Shown here: piece by piece, positions 57,832 through 64,000 of the stretch
How the letters are laid out: each line of letters begins with the position of its first letter
Position numbering within the stretch: the first letter of the stretch is position 1
Assembly (NCBI GenBank): GCA_035546335.1
Contig: DATKDP010000055.1
Location: 1-64,000 of the forward strand
Length of the DNA stretch: 64,000 nucleotides
Direction: 5' to 3'
Source: DATKDP01 sp035546335
GTDB taxonomy: Bacteria > Acidobacteriota > Thermoanaerobaculia > Gp7-AA8
Notes under the pieces: model-generated
Seen by the model: only the letters and a program-made list of their open reading frames with translations
Told to the model about the DNA's origin: nothing
The model's database searches: none
Program-made: the position numbers and the translations under genes

Positions 57832-60318
57832 TCACAGCACGGTCGTCTTCAGAAACTCGGGCGACACGAGCGGCTCGAATTCTTCCTTCTTGTCGGCGGC
57901 CATGTACGCCGTCTCCGCGGTGATCTGATTGCGCCGCACGAGCTCCTTGAGCGCTTCATCGAATGTCTGCATTCCCTGAGACCTTCCGATCTGCATCGCC
58001 GAATGAATCTGAAAGGTCTTCTCGTCCCGAATCATGTTGCCGATCGATGTCGTTCCCTTCAGCACTTCGAAGCAGGCGACCAGCTTTCGTCCTTCCTTTG
58101 CCGGAAGCAGCCGCTGCGCGATCACGTACTTGAGCGACTCCGACATCGCCGTACGGATCTGAGCCTGCTCTTCCGCAGGGAAACTGCCGATGACGCGGTC
58201 GATGGCCTTCGGTGCGCTGGTCGAGTTGATCGTACCGAGAACGATATGCCCCGTTTCTGCGGCGGTCAGCGCGAGGGCTACCGTCTCGTTGTCGCGCATC
58301 TCCCCGATGACGATCACGTCGGGATCTTCGCGAAGCGCGGCGCGCAGCGCGCGGGCGAACGATTCGGTGTGCGTTCCGACTTCCCGCTGATTGATCAGAC
58401 AGTTCTTGAAGGGATGAACGAACTCGACGGGATCCTCCAGCGTCAGAACATGATCGTGCCGCGTCTCGTTGAAGAGATTCACGAGGGCCGCCAGCGTCGT
58501 CGACTTTCCGGAGCCGGATGTGCCGCAAAGGAGAACGAGCCCCTGGTGGAAATCGGCGATCTCCGCGAGATGCGGTGGAAGGCCGACCTCGGTGATGGTG
58601 GGCGGCTTCTCCGCGATGACGCGAAAGACCGCGTTGTAGCCCTTCTGATCGACGAAAACGTTCGCCCGGTACCGGCCCGCCTGCGGAATGAAATAGCAGA
58701 AATCGAGCTGCTGCTCTCTCTGCAGCCGCTCCCATTGCGCATCCGTCAGGATCTCCCGCAGCATCGCTTCGGTCTGCTCCGGCGTGAAGGGCTCGGCCTG
58801 CGCCCTCAGAAGGTCGGAAGCGATTCGCACGATCGGTGGCTGGCCGACGGAAAAATGGAAGTCGGAGCCCCCCTGGTTGCGCGTCGCTACCAGAAGCGTG
58901 TGCAGTTTCGGCTCACCCTGACTCGAAACCGCGGTCGCGGCCGATGCCCTCAGCTCCGCCGCTCCCGTGAGCTCGGTGTGGTTTCGCGCGGAGACCTCCT
59001 CGGCGATGTCGATTGCCCGCGTCCGCACGAAGCGGGCGGGATCCGTCTGCGCCACTTTCTGCAGCACGGGCACGACCTGGGGGTGATCGAAATGCCGGAG
59101 CGCCTGAAGAACTTCGATTCTGATGTCGGGATTCGGGTCGGCGAGGAGTTTGCCGAAATGCGAGAGAGCGCGCGGATCGGCAATGTGTCCGAGCGCCTCC
59201 ACCGCCGACCATCGCGCGTCGCCATCGTCGAGTGCCTTGATGATCGGATCGACGGCGCGTGGATCTTTCAGTCTGCCGAGTGTTTCGATCGCCGTGATCC
59301 GGATCCACCAGTCGGGATCTTCGAGCAGACGAATGGTGGCGGGAACGATTCGCACATCGTCGAACGAGCCGGCGACGATCATCGCCGCACCTCGGATCTC
59401 GTCATCGGGATCCGACAGCAGCTCGATGGTCGGCTCCAGCAGATCGTCGCCGAAGGCCTTCATCGAATCGAGCGAGCGGTCGCGCGCCCATCCGGCGAGG
59501 GACTTAGAGAACATGATGTAGCGGCGAACCAGATCGCGGCGGTGGCCCATGCCCAGCAGGATCTTCAGCACCGCCGAGCGCGTGCCGGCATCTCCGGAAG
59601 CCATTAGTGGGAGAATCCGGTCGGCGAATTCGGGACCTTTCCCCGCCGCGGCGCGCGTGAGCGCCTCGACGAGCAGCTGCTGCGTCGCGTAATCGGCGAG
59701 GGGAAGCTGCTCGACGAGCAGATCGATCGACGCTTCGGGCGCCTTGGTCGCGAGAACGGTCAGCGCTCGGGCGCGCACCTCGCGGGACGAATCCCGAGCG
59801 AGCTTCTGCCAGCGAGGAAGAGTCTTCGAATCGATCTCCAGATTTCCGAGGCGATTGAGAAACTGGAGGCGCTCCTCGGGACGTCCCGCGGTGGCGAACT
59901 GCCAGAGCAGCGGCTCGAGCGCCTTCGACGGCGGTGCCTCGAGAATGATCCGCCTCGCCGACTCCGCCGTATCCTTGTCTGCCGAGGTGGCCGACTGAGC
60001 AAGGCGCGCCTCGAGCCCCGGAATGCCGAGCCCGAAGATGACCGACGTCGCAGCGCGCATCGCCGCTTCCGGCTTTCCCTTGCTCTCGGTGATGAACAGG
60101 TCGATCGTCTCCGGATCGCGGAGCTTCCCGAGAATCTTCACCGCCGCGTCGCGAAGCGCGCGATCGGGGCGAAAGAGCATCCAGGTCACGTCGCGCGGCT
60201 TCACTTCGTCGCTCGACAGCAGACGCTCGAGGAGCTGATCGCGCTCTTCGGCGGAAGAGAACTCCTTAGTTGAGAGCTTTCGGACAGTGTCCTTCAGCTC
60301 CGACTGAAAAAGGGCCAT
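57832..60318 (-). CDS. HEAT-repeat protein fused to a PilT-like ATPase with a degenerate His box
   Basis: An 828-residue fusion. Residues 1-470 are helical HEAT repeats (RDAAVKILGKLRDPETIDLFI, IRGAAMIVAGSFDD, IRITAIETLGRLKDPRAVDPI, WSAVEALGHIADPRALSHFG, IRIEVLQALRHFDHPQVVPVL). Residues 480-828 are a PilT-type ATPase with LLVATRNQGGSDFHFSVGQPP, Walker A GTSGSGKST (usual Pro replaced by Ser), Asp box LTLEDPVEFVH and Walker B VIVIGEMRD. The His box is GTINSTSA instead of GTLHTxxA, so the conserved histidine is Asn. It probably works with the intact PilT next door rather than alone. ATG 60318 (MALFQSEL) was chosen; 60345 is also open. Confidence 0.88.
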   Translation of the reverse strand: MALFQSELKDTVRKLSTKEFSSAEERDQLLERLLSSDEVKPRDVTWMLFRPDRALRDAAVKILGKLRDPETIDLFITESKGKPEAAMRAATSVIFGLGIPGLEARLAQSATSADKDTAESARRIILEAPPSKALEPLLWQFATAGRPEERLQFLNRLGNLEIDSKTLPRWQKLARDSSREVRARALTVLATKAPEASIDLLVEQLPLADYATQQLLVEALTRAAAGKGPEFADRILPLMASGDAGTRSAVLKILLGMGHRRDLVRRYIMFSKSLAGWARDRSLDSMKAFGDDLLEPTIELLSDPDDEIRGAAMIVAGSFDDVRIVPATIRLLEDPDWWIRITAIETLGRLKDPRAVDPIIKALDDGDARWSAVEALGHIADPRALSHFGKLLADPNPDIRIEVLQALRHFDHPQVVPVLQKVAQTDPARFVRTRAIDIAEEVSARNHTELTGAAELRASAATAVSSQGEPKLHTLLVATRNQGGSDFHFSVGQPPIVRIASDLLRAQAEPFTPEQTEAMLREILTDAQWERLQREQQLDFCYFIPQAGRYRANVFVDQKGYNAVFRVIAEKPPTITEVGLPPHLAEIADFHQGLVLLCGTSGSGKSTTLAALVNLFNETRHDHVLTLEDPVEFVHPFKNCLINQREVGTHTESFARALRAALREDPDVIVIGEMRDNETVALALTAAETGHIVLGTINSTSAPKAIDRVIGSFPAEEQAQIRTAMSESLKYVIAQRLLPAKEGRKLVACFEVLKGTTSIGNMIRDEKTFQIHSAMQIGRSQGMQTFDEALKELVRRNQITAETAYMAADKKEEFEPLVSPEFLKTTVL

Positions 60319-60405
60319 GATCGAGCGGAGTATACCCGGGTCCATGGTCCGGCTGAAGACCGCAGATTTTCGCGAGCACCGCTCAGATCTGCCCGATGCG
60401 CGCAG

Positions 60406-60535
60406 CCGGGGGTCGTGCGTCCTCGCACGATCGCGATGGCGTCCTCGCCATCGCTGGCAGGCTTGGTCATATCGTCCCGACCCGCGAGGGGCGGCGAGGA
60501 CGCCGCCACGATCGGGCGAGGACGCCCGACCCCCT
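60406..60535. repeat. Family C REP-like double hairpin, copy 4
   Basis: GGGGTCGTGCGTCCTCGCACGA and CGATGGCGTCCTCGCCATCG on the left; GGCGGCGAGGACGCCGCC and ATCGGGCGAGGACGCCCGAC on the right. Each hairpin is perfect, yet left and right sequences differ (TCGTGCG versus TCGGGCG), so stems evolve as units. The gap 60319-60742 contains no other feature that I can support. Confidence 0.85.
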
Positions 60536-60742
60536 CGTCAGCAGCCGTTGGGCTCCGCAGCTGTCAATCAGGAAGCTGTCGATTCGCTCCGATCGTTCGA
60601 TTTGACGAACGAGTTCCGAGCGAGAAAATGAATGCATGACGAAAGACGTATTCGACGTTCAGCGCTTCTACCCCCAAATCTATCTCGCATGTCATCGCAA
60701 TCACGTTCGAGCAACTTCGACCGACTGGGGACTGGATGAGCG

Positions 60743-61267
60743 ATGAGAGTCATGATCGTCACCTTACTCGGATTTGCCGGATTCGCAGCCGTGGTGATCG
60801 GTATCGTCGCCTTCGTCGGATCGCGCCTGCCAGTCTCGCATGTCGCCTCGCGCTCGATTCTCCTCCCCTGCTCCCCCGAGGTGGTCTGGTCGGCGATTTC
60901 CGATTTCGGCGCTGCCCCCAGCTGGCGGAGCGACGTACGACGCGTCGACATGCTTGAGCCGGTCGACGGCCGCACTCGATTCCGGGAGCATGGTCGCCAT
61001 GGCGCAGTCACCTACGAAGTATCGAGGGCGGCTCCACCGGAGCTCCTCATCACACGCATCGTCGATCGGGACCTCGGGTACTCCGGATCATGGACGTACT
61101 CGCTCGCTCCGGAGAACGGCGGAACGCGTCTCACGATCGAAGAGCGTGGAGAGGTTTCCAATGTGATCTTCCGATTCGTCTCTCGCTTCGTCCTCGGACA
61201 TGATCGAACCATCGAGACCTATCAGCGCGCGCTGGCAAAATATTCGGAAGGCCCGAAGACACCCTGA
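60743..61267 (+). CDS. SRPBCC family protein with N-terminal membrane anchor
   Basis: A 174-residue protein. One N-terminal hydrophobic segment (VTLLGFAGFAAVVIGIVAFVG) is followed by a START/polyketide-cyclase-like SRPBCC domain (about 33-172): SILLPCSPEVVWSAISDFGAAPSW, YEVSRAAPPELLITRIV, WTYSLAPENGGTRLTIEERGEV. Such domains bind hydrophobic ligands, and no function is assigned. The anchor suggests location at the inner membrane facing the periplasm. The gene ends 46 bases inside the convergent 61222-61623 gene. Confidence 0.82.
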   Translation: MRVMIVTLLGFAGFAAVVIGIVAFVGSRLPVSHVASRSILLPCSPEVVWSAISDFGAAPSWRSDVRRVDMLEPVDGRTRFREHGRHGAVTYEVSRAAPPELLITRIVDRDLGYSGSWTYSLAPENGGTRLTIEERGEVSNVIFRFVSRFVLGHDRTIETYQRALAKYSEGPKTP

Positions 61268-61623
61268 CGCGATCGAGCTCGGGTATCGGAGGAAATGAAT
61301 CGGTCGCGCAGCGGCCGCAGGGCCGGCTCCGCCAGTAGAGCGAGCAATGCTCCCAGTCCCGCCGCTTCCGCGAGGCCGGCCTCGAGCGGCTCGTCGGGCA
61401 CCCCCGGTGTCCGAAGCATCTCCGCCGCCTCGATCGCGTAGGAATCCTCCAGAAGGCCACCGATTCCGAGTCGCGCAGCCAAGTGCGGAAACTCGCGAAG
61501 CGGAGCCGGTTCATCGCCACGCGCGTCGAAGAACGACTCCACGTCATCGTATTCCGCAGCCGTGAAGAGAGAGGCGCACTGGCTCTCGCCGGCAGAAGTC
61601 TCGGAGAGATGCCAGTCGCTCAT
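61222..61623 (-). CDS. Unknown 133-residue protein
   Basis: An acidic, Ala/Leu-rich frame (MSDWHLSETSAGESQCASLF start; LFTAAEYDDVESFFDARGDE, YAIEAAEMLRTPGVPDEPLEAGLAEAAGLGALL). No family is recognised. It lies 16 bases after the DinB gene on the same strand, consistent with an operon, but its end overlaps the convergent SRPBCC gene by 46 bases, so its C-terminus or reality is open to doubt. Confidence 0.55.
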   Translation of the reverse strand: MSDWHLSETSAGESQCASLFTAAEYDDVESFFDARGDEPAPLREFPHLAARLGIGGLLEDSYAIEAAEMLRTPGVPDEPLEAGLAEAAGLGALLALLAEPALRPLRDRFISSDTRARSRQGVFGPSEYFASAR

Positions 61624-61639
61624 GACGAAAGGCGCGCGC

Positions 61640-62170
61640 TCAGCGCGCCGGGACAGCGTGACCGCCGTCCGTCTCGCGAATCGCGCCCTCCAGCTCCGAT
61701 CGCAGCGCCTCGATCCCCCGATGATGATCCTCGTCGTGCTCGCACATCATCTCGACCACCCGCGCCAGCGACACGACACCCATCCCCTCGAATCGCCCTT
61801 CGCGCTCGAGCGCGGCCGCGCTCAGGCTCGCGAGCAGCGAGACATTCTCGCGCCGCGAGCGGCCGAATGCCGCGAGCGCCGAGGCGACCGTGTCAACGCT
61901 GTTGTAGGCGCGCTCCACGGCGAGCCGGTCGCCGTCGATGTTGCGCAGCACCGGTTGGGCGTCATCCAGCAACTGACGGATGCGCAAACCATGGCCTTCG
62001 CGCTCGATGTCGCGCAGATGTGCGAGATGCTCGACCAGAGTGAACCCGCCGGCCGAAGGTCCGGCCCGTTCCGCCTTCTCCGGGAACGACGCGGCAAGAT
62101 CGGTGAGCCGCGGCGGCAACGATGCCAGACGCTCGACCGCTTGCTCCAGTTCGTCCTTCGTCATCTGCAT
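61640..62170 (-). CDS. DinB family (DinB_2) metal-binding four-helix protein
   Basis: A 176-residue helical bundle. The putative metal histidines are in FTLVEHLAHLRDIEREG and EMMCEHDEDHHRGIEAL, as in the DinB/YfiT superfamily. These enzymes use a metal site with small thiols (bacillithiol, mycothiol or glutathione) or have lost activity; the substrate here is unknown. ATG 62170 or 62164 may be used. It precedes the unknown gene at 61222-61623 with a 16-base gap. Confidence 0.85.
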   Translation of the reverse strand: MQMTKDELEQAVERLASLPPRLTDLAASFPEKAERAGPSAGGFTLVEHLAHLRDIEREGHGLRIRQLLDDAQPVLRNIDGDRLAVERAYNSVDTVASALAAFGRSRRENVSLLASLSAAALEREGRFEGMGVVSLARVVEMMCEHDEDHHRGIEALRSELEGAIRETDGGHAVPAR

Positions 62171-62210
62171 GCCTCCGTCTCGTCGGATCTGTCTTCATCA
62201 TAGCGCCGGG

Positions 62211-63350
62211 TCAGCAGAACGACCGCGCGAGTCTCACCAGCGTGTCACGGCATGCGATCACCTCGTCGCTCCGCACATATTCGACGAGACCATGCAGCCC
62301 CTCTCCCCCCGGGCCGAACACGACCGAGGGGATGCCCGCGTGACCGAGTATCGCGGCGTCGGTCCAGAACGTCATCGCTCCTCTCGTCGAGCTCCCTCCC
62401 ATTGCCGCCGCCAGCAGATCGGGAAGATTCGATCCGGGCGGAACGACGTAGGGCGGGCGTCCGAACAGGAATTTTGCGGTGGCTCGAAAGTCGCCGTCAC
62501 GGCGTTTCTCCTCCGCCAGAATCTCCTCCACTTCATTCAACGCGACTCCGCTCTCCTCGCCTTCGACCGTGCGGCGCTCGAGTGACATCGAGCAGTGATC
62601 GGGATAACTGCTCAGCTCACGGCCTCCGCTGATGAGCGACGCATGGAGCGACGGGCGGCCGAGAAGAGGATGCTCGCGTTCGGCAAACGATGCTTCCAGT
62701 CGCGCCAGCCCTTCCAGAACGCGACCCATCGCCAGGATCGCATCCTTCCCCTCATCGGGACGGCTGCCGTGCGCCGCACGTCCCTCCGTCGCGACTTCGA
62801 CCCAAGAAAAGCCCTTGTGGCCGATCCCGATGACCAGATCGGTCGGCTCACAAACGACTGCGCCATCGGCCTTCATCTGCGCCGCAACCGCCTCGGCGCC
62901 GATGCTCGAATACTCCTCGTCGGCGACGATTGCAGCCACCAGTGCTCCTCGAGAAAGTCCGCTCTGCGCGATCGCACACATCGCCCCGACGATCGATGCG
63001 ACCCCTCCTTTCATGTCCTGCGATCCGCGTCCGTAGACCTTCCCTCCGGTGACGACCGGGGAGAACGGAGCGTCCATCCCCTCCACTCCGACCGTGTCGC
63101 TGTGTCCGCACAACATCAGTGTCCGGCCCGAGGCGGATCCTCTCACCACGCCGATCACATTGAATCGCCCCGGCGCGACTTCGATGATTTCGACGTCGAC
63201 GGCCGCCGCTCGGAGCACGCGACCGATGGCCTCGCTGATCTCCCCTTCTCCCTTTCCTCCCGGGACGAGAAGCGGGTTGACCGAATCGATGGCGATCAGA
63301 TCGCGCAACAAAGAGATCGTAGAGTCCACGACGCCTCCCGTTCCATCCAT
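62211..63350 (-). CDS. M20 family metallopeptidase (ArgE/DapE-like)
   Basis: A 379-residue amidohydrolase with two zinc ions. Metal-site motifs: LMLCGHSDTVGVEG (His-x-Asp), VYGRGSQDMKGG (Asp), VADEEYSSIGAEA (Glu-Glu) and a C-terminal GGEGLHGLVEYV (His). The dimerisation domain is about 180-290 (GIGHKGFSWVEVATEGRAAHGSRPDEG). It could be acetylornithine deacetylase, succinyl-diaminopimelate desuccinylase or a dipeptidase; no biosynthetic neighbours help to choose. ATG 63350 was preferred; 63389 adds 13 residues without conservation. Confidence 0.88.
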   Translation of the reverse strand: MDGTGGVVDSTISLLRDLIAIDSVNPLLVPGGKGEGEISEAIGRVLRAAAVDVEIIEVAPGRFNVIGVVRGSASGRTLMLCGHSDTVGVEGMDAPFSPVVTGGKVYGRGSQDMKGGVASIVGAMCAIAQSGLSRGALVAAIVADEEYSSIGAEAVAAQMKADGAVVCEPTDLVIGIGHKGFSWVEVATEGRAAHGSRPDEGKDAILAMGRVLEGLARLEASFAEREHPLLGRPSLHASLISGGRELSSYPDHCSMSLERRTVEGEESGVALNEVEEILAEEKRRDGDFRATAKFLFGRPPYVVPPGSNLPDLLAAAMGGSSTRGAMTFWTDAAILGHAGIPSVVFGPGGEGLHGLVEYVRSDEVIACRDTLVRLARSFC

Positions 63351-63479
63351 GACAATATCGGTCGACCAGCCGCCGGCCGCTTGAGCCAACGTAGCACTCC
63401 TGGAACGATCTTCACCTCACGTCGTTCGACAAGCTCGGTCTGTCGCCGATCGCGAGGACAGGCGAATCTCGCGACGATC

Positions 63480-63558
63480 GTTCCCCTCTCCCCATCTGCC
63501 AACCTCACCAGGGGCAGCGATGTGACCATGGGGAGAGGGGGTCAGGGGTGAGGGGTCG
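63480..63558. repeat. Family G palindrome, copy in inverted orientation
   Basis: CCCCTCTCCCCATCTGCCAAC and GATGTGACCATGGGGAGAGG followed by GGTCAGGGGTGAGGGG. The second part is the reverse complement of 23081-23112. It lies just upstream of the M20 peptidase gene. Confidence 0.75.
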
Positions 63559-63629
63559 CGTCTCACATGCTTGCGAGCCCCTTCGACCCGCAGCGCCGGA
63601 CGATCTTTCTGTCTTGCCCTCTCGGTGCC

Positions 63630-63732
63630 GTTCGTCGCCCGCGATTCGGGCCAGGACCGAAGTTGTCCGCTTCGGCGCGCGAAGGATCACGATGTCCTGC
63701 AGCGGCCGACCGCAGCGGACAAACTTCGGCCA
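63630..63732. repeat. Family F repeat, copy 2
   Basis: The first 46 bases (TTCGTCGCCCGCGATTCGGG, then CCAGGACCGAAGTTGTCCGC) and the last 18 (CGGACAAACTTCGGCCAC) are identical to the copy at 56400; the centre differs. Confidence 0.85.
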
Positions 63733-63756
63733 CAGGCTTCGCCCACATTGCCCACT

Positions 63757-63905
63757 GTTCGCCGGGGCCGGACGAAGCTGTTCGCCTTCCGAGAGTCGAG
63801 CGAGCCTGATGCGGCATCTCGCGGCTCACTGCTTCGTCCCTACGAGAGCCGGAAGTGGCCGAGCTTGTCGCGGATGCGACGCGAGGGTCAGGCGCTTGCG
63901 ATGAT
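63757..63905. repeat. Family E repeat (inverted) and partial family F end
   Basis: GGACGAAGCTGTTCGCCTTCC to GGCTCACTGCTTCGTCCCTAC (63777-63842) is the reverse complement of the element at 7291-7362. It is followed by GGAAGTGGCCGAGCTTGTC and GCGGATGCGACGCGAGGGTC (63850-63895), repeated at 56190-56245. The window ends at 64000 with nothing else supported. Confidence 0.75.
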
Positions 63906-64000
63906 CAGACAACCAAGTCAAGTTCGTTCAATACTCCCTCATCTCGGTGGCATATCGTTCTCACTTGAATCGTACAGATGTTCAATCCGAGCGGAGGCGG

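Noticed and set aside
58003..59607. 534-codon open frame on the plus strand
   Set aside because: Antisense shadow of the HEAT/PilT fusion gene.

Overview
This window is high-GC (roughly 63%), densely coded DNA from what looks like a Gram-negative heterotrophic bacterium. The gene set points to Acidobacteriota, possibly a Thermoanaerobaculia-like lineage. It includes an actinobacterial-style fused 2-oxoglutarate decarboxylase, a periplasmic tricorn-type protease, an ABC permease fused to an M1 peptidase, a fused E1 alpha/beta 2-oxoacid dehydrogenase, a LytS/LytTR pair beside LiaF-like proteins, and twin PilT ATPases. There is no 16S rRNA, tRNA, CRISPR array or complete insertion sequence, so the taxonomy is inference.

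Layout. 0.4-4.3 kb: MFS transporter, then a B12/radical-SAM RiPP maturase followed 20 bases later by a 54-residue lysine-rich peptide gene. 4.4-9.3 kb: AI-2E-type permease/thioredoxin-2 pair, a secreted unknown, a Uma2 nuclease and a PAP2 phosphatase. 9.5-13.3 kb: fused 2-oxoglutarate decarboxylase, with a duplicated scrap of its 3' end downstream. 13.7-15.9 kb: toxin-antitoxin pair, unknown, TerB-like protein. 16.0-20.6 kb: ABC ATPase plus ABC-permease/M1-peptidase. 20.9-24.0 kb: envelope-stress-like module (two LiaF-like membrane proteins, LytS-type kinase, LytTR regulator). 24.1-35.2 kb: TPR protein, agmatinase-family hydrolase, probable outer-membrane protein, HNH nuclease unit with an Rhs remnant, ion channel, tricorn protease. 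35.5-43.0 kb: VapBC, flavoprotein, YceH, membrane protein, Rof-like protein, response regulator plus EAL phosphodiesterase, lipoprotein, SirB1-like protein and RecO. 44.3-47.9 kb: fused E1 dehydrogenase and L-2-hydroxyglutarate oxidase. 48-50 kb: nucleotidyltransferase pair, a second phd/vapC pair and an epimerase. 51-56 kb: ECF sigma factor overlapping a two-VOC-domain protein, DEAD helicase, methyltransferase-like protein, YaeQ. 56.7-60.3 kb: PilT and a HEAT-repeat/PilT fusion. 60.7-63.4 kb: SRPBCC, unknown, DinB and M20 peptidase.

The most striking non-coding feature is the intergenic DNA. Almost every gap holds a member of at least ten families of inverted or tandem repeats. Examples are REP-like double hairpins, polypurine/polypyrimidine giant hairpins, long (TTTCTGG)n/(CCAGAAA)n arms, and hairpins that end in T-runs. 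Several reach the stop codons of real genes and seem to have supplied C-terminal residues. A second theme is promoter layout: several toxin-antitoxin-like and nuclease genes have a -10 box 6-8 bases before the ATG, which predicts leaderless mRNAs, with operator palindromes in the promoter spacer.
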